Positions 35,187 through 44,592 of a DNA stretch of 64,000 nt are shown here, piece after piece. Origin of the DNA: Homoserinimonas aerilata (GTDB lineage Bacteria; Actinomycetota; Actinomycetes; Actinomycetales; Microbacteriaceae); contig NZ_VFOM01000001.1 in assembly GCF_006716125.1 (NCBI RefSeq), positions 124,001 to 188,000 of the forward strand, read 5' to 3'. Within the stretch, counting starts at the first letter, position 1; each line of letters begins with the position of its first letter. The position numbers and the translations under genes are program-made. The notes beneath the pieces are model-generated. The model was given only the letters and a program-made list of their open reading frames with translations. It was not told the origin of the DNA and did not search any database.

Positions 35187-36467
35187 ATGTCATCACCAGT
35201 CCCCGCCGAGACCCCAACCGGTCCCTGGTATCGCGGAGCGACGAAGAACCAGTGGCGCGCATTCGCCGGCGCCTACATGGGCTGGATGCTCGACGTGATG
35301 GACCTCATCATCTTCTCGTTCGTCATCACCTACGTGATCGCCGAATTCGAAGCGGATGCCGGCGCCGCCGGTCTCGTGGCATCGGGCACCCTCATCGCCT
35401 CCGCTTTCGGCGGCATCGTCTTCGGGTTCCTCGCTGACCGCATCGGCCGCACCAAGTCGATGATGCTCAGCATCCTCTGCTATTCCATCGGAACGCTCCT
35501 GTGCGGTTTCGCCCCCAACCTGCAGATGCTGTTCGTCTTCCGCATCATCGTGGGCCTAGGTGTCGGCGGCGAGTGGGGCGCCGGCGCTGCGCTCGTGTCG
35601 GAGACGTGGCCGGCCCGCCACCGCGGCAAGGTGATGGCGTGGGTGCAGAGCGCGTTCGCCACCGGTTATGCCCTCGCCGCCATCGTGGCCGCCATCGCCA
35701 TCCCGCTGGGCGGCTGGCGCTGGGCCTTCTTCGTGGGTGTCATCCCCGCGGTCCTGGCCTTCTGGGTGCGTCACAACACGGAGGAGCCGGAGATCTGGAA
35801 GAAGGCCAAGCGTGTCAGCGCGAAGGGTGCCGTGAAGAAGCTCTTCGCCGAGCATCCGAAGGCTGTTCTCGCGTGCCTCGGATTCACTGCGGCAGCGTCG
35901 TGCGGCTACTGGGGCCTGTTCACCTGGATCCCGAGCTATCTGGCCACCCCGGTCGCAGACGGCGGGCAGGGCCTCGATCTGCTCAAGTCGACCACCTGGA
36001 TCATCATCATGCAGGTCGGTTCCGCCGCCGGCTTCATCAGCTTCGGCTACATCTCTGACCGCATCGGTCGCCGCAAGACGTTCATGGCCTTCTTCATCGC
36101 CGCCGCCGTCATGGTTCCGATCTTCCTGCTGGTCAAGGGCGATGTGTCGGTGATCATCTTCGGCACGGTCATGGCCTTCGTGGGCACCGGCTTCTACAGT
36201 GGATTCGGGCCGACATTCGCCGAGCTGTTCCCGACAGAGATTCGGGCATTCGCAACGGGCTTCATCTACAACACGGGTCGTGCCATCAGTGCCGTCGCCC
36301 CGGCTCTGGTCGGATTCCTGCTGATCGCGTTCGGCCCCGCCGTGGCGCTCGGCAGCACTGCGGGCTTCTATCTCCTCGCCGCGATTCTGGTGTTCGCCTT
36401 CCTGCCGGAGACTCGCGGAAAGATGCTGGAGTCGGACTCTGAAGAAGCCGAGGCTGTTGTCGCCTAG
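35187..36467 (+). CDS. MFS transporter, probably for an aromatic or carboxylic acid
   Basis: 426 residues with 12 predicted membrane segments. MFS signatures are seen: DVMDLIIFSFVITYV near the N-terminus, GFLADRIGRTKSM in loop 2-3, GEWGAGAALVSETWPARHRGK in the 4-5 region and FGYISDRIGRRKTF in the repeat half. The D-x-M-D start is typical of the metabolite:H+ and aromatic acid:H+ symporters. AAAGGAG precedes the ATG. It is divergent from the cupin operon, and convergent with the hydratase operon. Confidence 0.88.
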   Translation: MSSPVPAETPTGPWYRGATKNQWRAFAGAYMGWMLDVMDLIIFSFVITYVIAEFEADAGAAGLVASGTLIASAFGGIVFGFLADRIGRTKSMMLSILCYSIGTLLCGFAPNLQMLFVFRIIVGLGVGGEWGAGAALVSETWPARHRGKVMAWVQSAFATGYALAAIVAAIAIPLGGWRWAFFVGVIPAVLAFWVRHNTEEPEIWKKAKRVSAKGAVKKLFAEHPKAVLACLGFTAAASCGYWGLFTWIPSYLATPVADGGQGLDLLKSTTWIIIMQVGSAAGFISFGYISDRIGRRKTFMAFFIAAAVMVPIFLLVKGDVSVIIFGTVMAFVGTGFYSGFGPTFAELFPTEIRAFATGFIYNTGRAISAVAPALVGFLLIAFGPAVALGSTAGFYLLAAILVFAFLPETRGKMLESDSEEAEAVVA

Positions 36468-36475
36468 CTGTAATT

Positions 36476-36521
36476 CGCGAAGGCTGCTTGGCTCATCACA
36501 CAGAGCCAAGCAGCCTTCGCG
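36476..36521. terminator. Perfect bidirectional hairpin between MFS and hydratase genes
   Basis: 19-base arms (36476-36494 and 36503-36521) with an 8-base loop ATCACACA, 8 bases after the MFS stop and 5 bases from the hydratase stop. It should terminate both convergent transcripts. Confidence 0.75.
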
Positions 36522-36526
36522 CGTTT

Positions 36527-37312
36527 CTATCCCGCGAACTCGATGGTGAGCGCACCCAGCTCGCCGAAGTCGGCGGTCACGGTGTCTCCCGGCGCGATCG
36601 CCACGGCGGCCGTGATCGAGCCGGCCATGATGATCGAGCCCGCCTCGAGCGTCTGCCCGAGCGCGCCCAGCGTGTTCGCGAGCCACACTGCGCCCTCGAT
36701 GGGGTGGCCGAGCACGGCCGAGCCGAGGCCCGTTCCGACGACCTCGCCGTTGCGGCTGAGGGTCACGGGTGCGGCCGCCAGATCGACGTCGTCGAGCGCG
36801 ATCTTGCGGTCGCCCAGCACGAGGGCACCGGATGACGCGTTGTCGGCGATCGTGTCGGCCAGCGTGATCTTCCAGTCGGCGATGCGGGAGTCGATGATCT
36901 CGAGGGAGATGACCGCGTGACCCACGGCATCCGTCACGTCCTGGGCTGTGAGCCCCGGCCCACGGAGGTCCTTCTTGAGCACGAACGAGATCTCGGGCTC
37001 GATGCGCGGCGCGATGTGGCCGTCGAGGTTGATCGGCGCCGAGGCATCCAGAACCATGTCGTCGAAGAGGTGGCCGAAGTCGGGCTGGTCGACGCCGAGC
37101 TGCTGCTGCATGGCCTGCGAGGTGAGCCCCACCTTGTAGCCGACGACGGTGCGCCCAGCGGCCTTCCATGCGGCGACCTGGTGCAGCTGCACCGCGTAGG
37201 CGTCCTCGACGCTCAGATCTGGATTCGTGGCGGTGAGTGGGGCGATCGGCTCACGCGAGGCATACGCCCCGAGCAGCGCATCGCCGAGGCCGACCGTGCT
37301 GGCCGCGCTCAC
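36527..37312 (-). CDS. mhpD: 2-hydroxypenta-2,4-dienoate hydratase (2-keto-4-pentenoate hydratase)
   Basis: 261 residues. Family motifs are [16 protein letters not shown], the metal-binding [29 protein letters not shown] and [10 protein letters not shown]. It adds water to 2-hydroxypentadienoate, giving 4-hydroxy-2-oxovalerate. Its fold is that of the decarboxylase half of the 32450 fusion. The GTG start overlaps the aldolase stop by 4 bases; it is the last gene of the operon. Confidence 0.9.
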   Translation of the reverse strand: MSAASTVGLGDALLGAYASREPIAPLTATNPDLSVEDAYAVQLHQVAAWKAAGRTVVGYKVGLTSQAMQQQLGVDQPDFGHLFDDMVLDASAPINLDGHIAPRIEPEISFVLKKDLRGPGLTAQDVTDAVGHAVISLEIIDSRIADWKITLADTIADNASSGALVLGDRKIALDDVDLAAAPVTLSRNGEVVGTGLGSAVLGHPIEGAVWLANTLGALGQTLEAGSIIMAGSITAAVAIAPGDTVTADFGELGALTIEFAG

Positions 37313-38349
37313 GCCGCCGCCTTCTTCGCCGCGATCAGGTCGAGCGCCACATCCACGATCATGTCTTCCTGGCCACCGATCATCTTGCGCTTGCCGAGCT
37401 CGAGCAGGATCTCCATGGTGGAGATACCGTACTTGGCGGATGCCGTCTCGGCGTGCAGCAGGAAGCTCGAGTATACGTTCGCATAGCCGAGGCTCAGGGT
37501 CTCGCGGTCGACCTGCACCGGCCGCACCTGCAGCGGGCGCACGATGTCGTCGGCCGCGTTCATGAGGGCGAAGAGGTCGGTGCCGTGATTCCAGCCGAGC
37601 TTGTCGGCGACGGCGATGAAGACCTCGAGCGGCGCATTGCCGGCGCCCGCGCCCATGCCGGTGAGGCTCGCGTCGACGCGGTTCACGCCGGCCTTGACGG
37701 CGGCGACCGAGTTGGCGACGCCGAGAGACAGGTTGTGGTGGGCGTGGATGCCGATCTCGGTGCCGGGGTCGAGCACGTCGCGCAGCGCGTTGACGCGGTC
37801 GGTCACATCATCCATCGTCTGCCCGCCGCTCGAGTCGACCACGTACACGCACTGCGCGCCGTAGCCCTCCATGAGCTTGGCCTGCTTGCCGAGCTCGGCC
37901 GGTGTGGTCAGCGCGCTCATCATGAGGAAGCCGGTCGTGTTGAGCCCGAGTTCGCGCGCCGTCGCGATGTGCTGAGCCGAGACATCCGCCTCGGTGCAGT
38001 GCGTTGCCACGCGAACATAGCTGACGCCGGCGGATGCTGCCCGCTTGAGGTCGTGGATGGTTCCGACGCCGGGCAGCAGCAGAGTCGCGATGGCGATGTT
38101 CTCGGCGACCTCGGCGGCCGCCTCGATGAGCTCCACATCGGAGTGCGCCGCGAAGCCGTAGTTCATGCTCGAGCCGTTGAGCCCGTCACCGTGGGCGACC
38201 TCGACACTGTCGACGCCCGCCCTGTCGAGCGCGCTGACGATGTCGCGCACATTCTGGGTGCTGTACTGGTGACGCACGGCGTGGCTGCCGTCGCGCAGCG
38301 TGACATCCGAGATGAAGAGCTTGTCTGTTGTGGGGTCGAACGCGGTCAT
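37309..38349 (-). CDS. mhpE: 4-hydroxy-2-oxovalerate aldolase
   Basis: 346 residues, the usual length. The HMGL-like barrel has the catalytic R19-D20 and H23 in [34 protein letters not shown], and metal ligands in [15 protein letters not shown]. It cleaves 4-hydroxy-2-oxovalerate to pyruvate and acetaldehyde and forms a channelling complex with the acetaldehyde dehydrogenase whose gene overlaps by 4 bases upstream. Confidence 0.93.
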   Translation of the reverse strand: MTAFDPTTDKLFISDVTLRDGSHAVRHQYSTQNVRDIVSALDRAGVDSVEVAHGDGLNGSSMNYGFAAHSDVELIEAAAEVAENIAIATLLLPGVGTIHDLKRAASAGVSYVRVATHCTEADVSAQHIATARELGLNTTGFLMMSALTTPAELGKQAKLMEGYGAQCVYVVDSSGGQTMDDVTDRVNALRDVLDPGTEIGIHAHHNLSLGVANSVAAVKAGVNRVDASLTGMGAGAGNAPLEVFIAVADKLGWNHGTDLFALMNAADDIVRPLQVRPVQVDRETLSLGYANVYSSFLLHAETASAKYGISTMEILLELGKRKMIGGQEDMIVDVALDLIAAKKAAA

Positions 38350-39290
38350 GCCGCCTCCTCCTGCTTCTGGGCGCGCAGCGCGATGGTCTCGGCGGCGCGC
38401 AGGGCGGCCGACGTCATGATGTCGAGGTTGCCGGCGTAGGCGGGCAGGTAGTGGGCGGCGCCCTCCACCTCGAGGAAGATGCTCGTCTTGAGGCCGGTGA
38501 ACTCGCCGATGCCGGGCACGTTCACGGGCGTCGTGATCTCATCGAACTGCACGCTCTGCTTGAGGCGGTAGCCGGGCACGTAGCCCTGCACCTTCTCGAC
38601 CATCTCTGCGATGGCCTTCTCGATGGCGCCACGGTCGGCATCCGCGGTCAGGGTGAAGACGGTGTCGCGCATGAGCAGCGGCGGCTCGGCGGGGTTCAGG
38701 ATGATGAGTGCCTTGCTGGCCTCGGCGCCGCCGACCTTCTGGATGGCGTCGGCGGTGGTCTCGGTGAACTCGTCGATGTTCGCGCGGGTTCCGGGGCCGG
38801 CCGACTTGCTGCTGATCGAGGCGACGATCTCGGCGTAGCGCACCGGAACAACGCTCGCGACGGCGGCGACCATGGGGATGGTGGCCTGGCCGCCGCAGGT
38901 GACCATGTTGAGGTTGGGCGCGTCGATGTGCTCCTCGAGGTTCACCGCCGCGATGCAGTACGGGCCGATAGCGGCCGGCGTGAGGTCGATGAGGCGGATG
39001 CCCGGCTTAGCTGCCTGAAGCTGGGTCGCGTTGTACTGGTGGGCGCCCGCGGAGGTGGCGTCGAACACGATGTCGATGGTCTCGAATTCGGGGGAGGCGA
39101 TGAGCCCGTCGACGCCGGTCGCGATGCCGGCGACGCCCATACTGTTGGCGCGGCGCAGGCCGTCGCTCTCGGGGTCGATGCCGACGAGGGCCGTGACCTT
39201 GAGAATGCCCTTGCCTCGGAGCATCTTGATCATCAGGTCGGTACCGATGTTTCCCGATCCGATGATGGCTGCGTGTACTGGCTCGGCCAT
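38346..39290 (-). CDS. mhpF: Acetaldehyde dehydrogenase (acetylating)
   Basis: 314 residues from ATG 39290 (AAAGGGG ribosome site). NAD binding is by [18 protein letters not shown]; the catalytic thiol is C132 in [14 protein letters not shown], the same position as in DmpF. It oxidises acetaldehyde to acetyl-CoA, receiving it from the aldolase. It is the first gene of the three-gene operon dehydrogenase-aldolase-hydratase and is divergent from an IclR gene. Confidence 0.93.
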   Translation of the reverse strand: MAEPVHAAIIGSGNIGTDLMIKMLRGKGILKVTALVGIDPESDGLRRANSMGVAGIATGVDGLIASPEFETIDIVFDATSAGAHQYNATQLQAAKPGIRLIDLTPAAIGPYCIAAVNLEEHIDAPNLNMVTCGGQATIPMVAAVASVVPVRYAEIVASISSKSAGPGTRANIDEFTETTADAIQKVGGAEASKALIILNPAEPPLLMRDTVFTLTADADRGAIEKAIAEMVEKVQGYVPGYRLKQSVQFDEITTPVNVPGIGEFTGLKTSIFLEVEGAAHYLPAYAGNLDIMTSAALRAAETIALRAQKQEEAA

Positions 39291-39325
39291 GTCACGCCCC
39301 TTTCTTCGCTGGAGATTGTGCGCGT

Positions 39326-39362
39326 TGTTCGATACTTCGGCGCTTGTTCTATATATCGAACA
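39326..39362. promoter_or_regulatory. Palindromic candidate operator between mhpF and IclR genes
   Basis: TGTTCGATA (39326) and TATCGAACA (39354) are exact inverted copies. Inside, TGTTCTATATATCGAACA (39345-39362) is an 18-base palindrome with one symmetric mismatch. The block lies about 36 bases upstream of mhpF and 70 bases upstream of the IclR start, in the AT-rich shared promoter. Confidence 0.6.
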
Positions 39363-39431
39363 CGGAAGTGTGACGGATGTCAATGCGTGCGCGCATTTGC
39401 ACAGCATCTGAATCCCGAGTATTCATAAGGC

Positions 39432-40208
39432 ATGGCCCGTCTGACTCCCGCCGTTGTGCGCACGCTCGACATCCTTGAGCTCTTCCTTGAGGATGACACC
39501 GCGCTCAGCGCGCCCGACGTCGTGCGGCTCACCGGCGTGCCCCGCACCACCGCGCACGAACTGCTCTCCACTCTCGTCGCCCGCGACTACCTGCAGAAGG
39601 ATGACTCCACCAACACGTTCCGGCTCGGTGTGCGGTTGCTGCAGCTCGGTAACGCCTACTCTGCTCGCTTCGACATGCTCGCCGCCGCCAATGAGGCGGC
39701 CCGCGAACTCTCCAACCTGAGCGGCGAGACCGTCAGTGTGGCCCTGCGGGAGGGGGCGGATGTCTTCTACCTGGCCAAAGTGGAGAGTCGCGACAATCTG
39801 CGCCTGCCCTCCAGCATCGGGCAGCGCCTGCCTGCCAATGCGACGGGGCTCGGCAAGGTGCTGCTCGCCTATGTTTCGCCGCAGACCCTGCGCGGGCTTT
39901 TTGCCGACCCTGAGCATCTGCCGGTGATGACGGGCAGGAGTATCGCCACTCTGGCTGAGCTGGAGGAGGAGCTGGCGCGGGTGCGTGACCGCGGTGTCGC
40001 GTTCGAGTATGAGGAGTCGACGCCCGGCATCATGTGCGCGGCAGCCCCCGTGCGCGACTCTTCGGGCGCGGTTGTGGCGGCCATCAGTACGTCGGTTCCT
40101 GTGGCGCGCTGGCAGCAGCGCCCGGAGTCGGAGTGGGCGGAGCTCGCGCAGCGCGGGGCGGCCGGGCTGTCGGCCAAGCTGGGCTTCGTGCTGCCTGCCG
40201 CCGTGTGA
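39432..40208 (+). CDS. IclR-family regulator (MhpR-like)
   Basis: 258 residues. The winged helix reads ALSAPDVVRLTGVPRTTAHELLSTLVARDYLQKDD; the effector domain has LPANATGLGKVLLAYVSP and CAAAPVRDSSGAVVAAISTSVP. It is divergent from the acetaldehyde dehydrogenase operon and shares a palindromic promoter region with it, so it is the probable regulator. This is the third IclR gene in the window. Confidence 0.87.
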   Translation: MARLTPAVVRTLDILELFLEDDTALSAPDVVRLTGVPRTTAHELLSTLVARDYLQKDDSTNTFRLGVRLLQLGNAYSARFDMLAAANEAARELSNLSGETVSVALREGADVFYLAKVESRDNLRLPSSIGQRLPANATGLGKVLLAYVSPQTLRGLFADPEHLPVMTGRSIATLAELEEELARVRDRGVAFEYEESTPGIMCAAAPVRDSSGAVVAAISTSVPVARWQQRPESEWAELAQRGAAGLSAKLGFVLPAAV

Positions 40209-40232
40209 TCAGCCACCCGCCCCCGCCCCGCC

Positions 40233-40392
40233 GCTGGTCGAGGGGCACGCGCTTCTGCTGGTAGAGGGGCACGCGCTTCTGCTGGTCGAGGGGCACGGAG
40301 TGCCGTCTCGAGACCTGCCCGCGAGCAACCCCGCTGGGCGTGGGCCTGGTCTCGAGACTGTCGCGCCAGAGCGCGACACCTCGACCAGCGGG
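40233..40392. repeat. Dispersed palindromic repeat, locus e, with a 24-base tandem triplication
   Basis: GCTGGTCGAGGGGCACGCGC starts at 40233, 40257 (TCG changed to TAG) and 40281, period 24 bases. A further inverted unit GGTCTCGAGACTGTCGCG...CGCGACACCTCGACCAGCGGG ends at 40392. It lies between the convergent IclR and RecQ genes. Confidence 0.8.
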
Positions 40393-40403
40393 ATGTTCCA
40401 GCG

Positions 40404-42527
40404 CTACCGAACAACCCCGAGCGTGAACGGCAGCACTCCGGCTGCCCCGGCCCGCCGCAGTTCGCGGGCGGCGACGGTGAGCGTCCAGCGGCTGTCGGCG
40501 AGGTCGTCGATGAGCAGCACGGGTGCCCCGGGTTTTGTTTGGGCGAGCCCGGCGAGGTCGGCCGCGAGTTCGGAGGGTACCCGGATGCGGTCCCATACGC
40601 CGGCGAGCCGGTAGGCGCTGTTGCCGCCGGGTTCGCCGCTGGGCCCGTCGTTCGCGTATTCGAGCGCGCCGAGTACGGGCAGCCGTCCGGCCGTTGAGAG
40701 TCCTGCGGCGAGGGATGCGATCAGTTGCGGGTGCCGGCGCGAGGGCATGGTGATGATGGCGGCGGGGCGCTCCTCCCAGCCCCAGTCGGCGAGCACTCTG
40801 ATGGCGGCGGCTGTCATTGCGGGCGTGACCGCAGCATCCGGTGCTCCTGCGGCGAAGAGTTCGCGCAGGGTGTTGCCCCATCCGAGGTCGGTGAGGCGGG
40901 AGAGGGCGCGGCCTTCGAGCATCCGTTCGTCGACGGCGATGCGGCCTTTCGCTGGGATTCCGAGTCGGTCGGCCCCGCTGGGCCATTGCGCGCGAGGCTC
41001 GATGGGCACGCCGACCCTCTCGAGGGCGGCGCTCGCCGAGGTGGCCGCGTCGGAGTTGACGTCGCTGGGGTACCAGGCGCCGGCGCAGTTGTCGCAGCGC
41101 CCGCAGGGGGTGGCGGTGTCGTCGTCGAGGGTGCGCTGCAGGAATTCCATGCGGCATCCGTCGGTGGTTTCGTAGTCGATCATGTGCTGCTGTTCGGCCA
41201 CACGGGCGGCGGCGATGCGCCCGTAGCGGTCTGCGTCGTATTGCCAGGGCTGCCCGGTGGAGACCCAGCCGCCCTGCACGCGGCGCACGGCCCCGTCGAC
41301 GTCGAGCACTTTGAGCAGCAGTTCGAGTGGGGTGCGGCGGATGTCGACGCGCGCTTCGAGCGCGACGGTCGAGAGTGGTTGGTCGCCGAGTGCCGCGATG
41401 ACGCGTTCGGCGCGCGCCTGGTCGGGCATGGATGAGGTGGCGAAGTACTTCCAGATTTCGGGGTCTTCTGTTCCGGGTAGCAGCAGTACGTCGGCGTTGT
41501 CGGTGGCGCGGCCGGCGCGGCCGACCTGCTGGTAGTACGCGACGGGTGATGACGGCGCCCCGAGGTGCAGCACGAAGCCGAGGTCGGGTTTGTCGAAGCC
41601 CATGCCGAGTGCGCTGGTGGCGACGAGTGCTTTCACTTCGTTGCGTTTGAGGCGGGCTTCGAGTTCTTCGCGCTCCTGCGGGTCGGTCTGGCCGGTGTAG
41701 GCGCGCACGTCGTGGCCGGCGTCGCGCAGCAGCCGGGCGGTGTCTTCTGCGGCTGAGACGGTGAGCGTGTAGATGATTCCGGATGCGGGCAGCTCGCCGA
41801 GGTGGCTGAGCAGCCAGCCGAGTCGCGCCTTCGAGTCGGGCAGTCGCAGCACGCCGAGCCGCAGTGAGGCGCGGGCGAGAGGCCCGCGAATGGTGACGAC
41901 GTCGGTGGCGCTGTCGGTGCCGAGCTGCTCGGCCACGTCGGCGACGACGCGCGAGTTGGCGGTGGCGGTGGTGGCGAGCACGGGCACGCCTTCGGGCATC
42001 TGCGCGATGAGGTCGCGCAGCCGCCGGTAGTCGGGCCTGAAGTCGTGGCCCCAGTCGCTGATGCAGTGTGCTTCGTCGACGACGAGCATCCCGATGCGTT
42101 TGATCAGCGCGGGCAGTTGCTGCTCACGAAACGATGGGTTGTTGAGCCGCTCGGGCGACACGAGCAGCACGTCGACCTCGTCGCGGTCGAGGGCGGCGAT
42201 CACGTCGCCCCATTCGTGCGCGTTGGTGGAGTTGATGGCGACGGCGCGCACCCCGGCGCGTTCGGCGGCCGAGATCTGGTCGCGCATCAGGGCGAGCAGC
42301 GGCGACACGAGCACGGTCGGCCCGGCGCCCCGCTGCCGCAGCAGAAGGGTCGCGACGAAGTAGACGGCCGATTTGCCCCATCCGGTGCGCTGCACGACGA
42401 GCGCGCGACGGCGCCCGTCGACGAGGGTCTCGATGGCTTCGAACTGGCCATCGTGGAAGTCGGCCGCGTCGGAGCCGACGAGCGTTCGCAGTACGGTGAG
42501 GGCGGATGCTCGGGTCGCGTCGGTCAT
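40404..42527 (-). CDS. RecQ-family ATP-dependent DNA helicase with phosphoribosyltransferase-like C-terminal domain
   Basis: 707 residues. Helicase motifs in order: VQRTGWGKSAVYF (Walker A), SPLLALMRDQI, VVDEAHCISDWGHDFRPDYR (DEAH and the RecQ-specific aromatic loop), ATTATAN, GMGFDKPDLGFVLHLG, and QQVGRAGR. The RQC zinc site follows (C..R..TPCGRCDNCAG). The last about 170 residues differ from ordinary RecQ: SRRHPQLIASLAAGL ... PVLLIDDLADSRWTLTVAARELRRAG has the shape of the PRPP-binding loop of phosphoribosyltransferases. No HRDC domain is visible. It unwinds DNA in repair; the role of the tail is unknown. Confidence 0.85.
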   Translation of the reverse strand: MTDATRASALTVLRTLVGSDAADFHDGQFEAIETLVDGRRRALVVQRTGWGKSAVYFVATLLLRQRGAGPTVLVSPLLALMRDQISAAERAGVRAVAINSTNAHEWGDVIAALDRDEVDVLLVSPERLNNPSFREQQLPALIKRIGMLVVDEAHCISDWGHDFRPDYRRLRDLIAQMPEGVPVLATTATANSRVVADVAEQLGTDSATDVVTIRGPLARASLRLGVLRLPDSKARLGWLLSHLGELPASGIIYTLTVSAAEDTARLLRDAGHDVRAYTGQTDPQEREELEARLKRNEVKALVATSALGMGFDKPDLGFVLHLGAPSSPVAYYQQVGRAGRATDNADVLLLPGTEDPEIWKYFATSSMPDQARAERVIAALGDQPLSTVALEARVDIRRTPLELLLKVLDVDGAVRRVQGGWVSTGQPWQYDADRYGRIAAARVAEQQHMIDYETTDGCRMEFLQRTLDDDTATPCGRCDNCAGAWYPSDVNSDAATSASAALERVGVPIEPRAQWPSGADRLGIPAKGRIAVDERMLEGRALSRLTDLGWGNTLRELFAAGAPDAAVTPAMTAAAIRVLADWGWEERPAAIITMPSRRHPQLIASLAAGLSTAGRLPVLGALEYANDGPSGEPGGNSAYRLAGVWDRIRVPSELAADLAGLAQTKPGAPVLLIDDLADSRWTLTVAARELRRAGAAGVLPFTLGVVR

Positions 42528-42731
42528 ACCCCCACCCTCTCAGTACCCGCTGACAGCGTCACACGGTTTCCACGAGAGCGAGGAGCAGTCACCCCGCAGC
42601 AACCCCGCGAGTGGTCACTTCTGGCCCGAACGCGATCGAAGAAGGGCCTTTTTTGCGCAATCGCGAAGAATGCGAGAGGTGACGGATGCGCGAAGCCGCA
42701 CGCGAGCATCCGCGGCTCGTAGCGTGGAGGC

Positions 42732-43208
42732 ATGAGTGAGCCCGAGTTCTCGACCGCCGACCTCTACGACGAGCACGGCGACGCGCTGCAATCACTGGGG
42801 CTGCAGCTGCTCGAACTGGGCGGCCGCCCACGGTTCGCGGGCCGCATCCGCACGGTGCGCTGCTTCCGCGACAACGCGCTGGTGAAGCAGACCCTGGCGA
42901 CGCCGGGCAGTGGCGCGGTGCTCGTCGTGGATGGCGGAGGCTCGCTCGAATCGGCGCTCATGGGTGACCTGATCGCGGCATCCGCTGTCGAGAATGGCTG
43001 GGCTGGCGTGGTCATCAACGGGGCGATCCGCGACAGGGTGGCGCTCGCCGAGCTCGACCTGGGCGTGAGAGCGCTGGGCAGCAACCCGCGCAAGAGCGCG
43101 AAGCTGGGCGAGGGTGAGCTCGATGTGCCGCTCGCCTTCGGCGGCGTCACATTCACACCGGGCCGGATGCTGTGGGCCGATGAAGACGGCATCCTCGCCG
43201 AGCGCTGA
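42732..43208 (+). CDS. rraA: RraA-like protein (RNase E regulator / HMG aldolase family)
   Basis: 158 residues, the length of RraA. The core GDLIAASAVENGWAGVVINGAIRD carries the conserved G-D and R-D positions, with ALGSNPRKSAK and GRMLWADEDGIL after it. The same fold includes class II 4-hydroxy-4-methyl-2-oxoglutarate aldolases, so aldolase activity is an alternative. The ATG is 6 bases after TAGCGT (42720-42725). Confidence 0.85.
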   Translation: MSEPEFSTADLYDEHGDALQSLGLQLLELGGRPRFAGRIRTVRCFRDNALVKQTLATPGSGAVLVVDGGGSLESALMGDLIAASAVENGWAGVVINGAIRDRVALAELDLGVRALGSNPRKSAKLGEGELDVPLAFGGVTFTPGRMLWADEDGILAER

Positions 43209-43290
43209 CGCCGCATTCCTGACGCAGCAGGCCTGCCATAGCCAGGCCTGACACCGCATGCCTGACGCAGCACGCCTGCCGCCGCGTGCT
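43206..43290. repeat. Two imperfect direct repeats (CGCATNCCTGACGCAGCANGCCTGCC)
   Basis: TGACGCCGCATTCCTGACGC and TGACACCGCATGCCTGACGC begin copies about 40-45 bases apart, each continuing AGCA[G/C]GCCTGCC. They lie between rraA and the M18 aminopeptidase gene. Origin unknown. Confidence 0.6.
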
Positions 43291-43301
43291 TGGATAGAGC
43301 C

Positions 43302-44576
43302 ATGTCGGATGCTGCCACCTATATAGAGGAACTCGCCGCGTTCATCCGCGAGTCGCCGTCGAGTTACCACGCTGCGGCGGAGGCCGCCCGGTTGCTGCGC
43401 GAGGCGGGTTTCTCGCAGCTGGATGAGCGTGCCCAGTGGCCTGCGCCGCGGCGCGGCAGGGCGGGCCGGTTCTTTGTGCTGCGTGATGGGGCGATCGTGG
43501 CGTGGGTTCAGCCGGCGGGCGCGACGGCGTCGACGCCGTTCAACATTGTGGGTGCGCACACTGATTCGCCGGGTTTCAAGTTGAAGCCGAACGGCGGCAC
43601 GTCTGCGCACGGCTGGAGCCAGGCTTCCGTTGAGGTGTATGGCGGGCCGCTGCTGAATTCGTGGCTGGATCGCGAGCTGGAGTTGGCGGGCCGCCTGGTG
43701 CTGTCGGATGGCCGTGAGCTGTTGGCGCGCACGGGGCCGTTTCTGCGCATCCCGCAGCTGGCGATCCACCTCGACCGCGGTGTGAATGATGGGCTGAAGC
43801 TCGACAAGCAGCAGCATGTGCAGCCCGTTTTCGGTGTTGAGGCTGACGGTGGTGATGTGCTGGAGGCGCTCGCGGCGAGTGCGGGTGTGAGGCGCCGCGA
43901 GGTGCGCGGTTTCGATGTTGTGACGGCGGATACGCAGGCGCCGGCCCGTTTCGGTGTGGGCGGCAAGCTGTTCGCGGCTGGGCGGCTCGACAACCTGTCG
44001 TCGGTGTTCGCGGGGCTGCACGCGCTGCTGGCGGCGAAGCCGGCGAAGGGGTCGATCAGCGTTCTGGCGGCATTCGACCATGAGGAGTTGGGGTCGAATT
44101 CGCGCTCGGGGGCGTCGGGGCCGCTGCTGGATGACATCCTGACGCGCATCGGCGACGGCCTGGGGGCATCCGCGTCGGATCGTCTGCGCGCGTATGCGGC
44201 GTCGTGGTGCGTTTCGGCGGATGCGGGCCACGCGGTGCACCCGAACTATTCGGAGCGGCACGACCCGGCGAATCGCCCGGTTGCGGGCGGCGGCACGCTG
44301 CTGAAGCTGAACGCGAACCAGAAGTATGCGTCGGATGCTCACGGTGCGGCACTGTGGGCAGGGCTGGCGGATGCTGCGGGCACGCGCGTGCAGGATTTCG
44401 TTTCGAACAACACGGTTCCGTGCGGCTCCACGATCGGCCCGCTGACGGCCACCCGCCTGGGCATCCGCACTGTGGACGTCGGGGTGCCGCTGCTCAGCAT
44501 GCACTCCGCCCGCGAGCTCTGCCACGTCGACGACGCCCACGCGCTGGCCCTGACCCTCGGCGAGTTCTACGCCTGA
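43302..44576 (+). CDS. M18-family aminopeptidase (aspartyl aminopeptidase-like)
   Basis: 424 residues from ATG 43302. The M18 pattern is seen: FIRESPSSYHAAAEAARLL, GAHTDSPGFKLKPNG (first zinc ligand His), RIPQLAIHLDRGVNDGLK, VAGKLFAAGRLDNLSSVFAGL-like RLDNL (bridging Asp), AAFDHEELGSNSRSGA (catalytic Glu pair), SADAGHAVHPNY and VPLLSMHSARELCHVDD. It removes N-terminal acidic residues in related enzymes. TTGGAT lies 6 bases before the ATG. Confidence 0.9.
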   Translation: MSDAATYIEELAAFIRESPSSYHAAAEAARLLREAGFSQLDERAQWPAPRRGRAGRFFVLRDGAIVAWVQPAGATASTPFNIVGAHTDSPGFKLKPNGGTSAHGWSQASVEVYGGPLLNSWLDRELELAGRLVLSDGRELLARTGPFLRIPQLAIHLDRGVNDGLKLDKQQHVQPVFGVEADGGDVLEALAASAGVRRREVRGFDVVTADTQAPARFGVGGKLFAAGRLDNLSSVFAGLHALLAAKPAKGSISVLAAFDHEELGSNSRSGASGPLLDDILTRIGDGLGASASDRLRAYAASWCVSADAGHAVHPNYSERHDPANRPVAGGGTLLKLNANQKYASDAHGAALWAGLADAAGTRVQDFVSNNTVPCGSTIGPLTATRLGIRTVDVGVPLLSMHSARELCHVDDAHALALTLGEFYA

Positions 44577-44592
44577 CGCCCCGCCCCACCCC

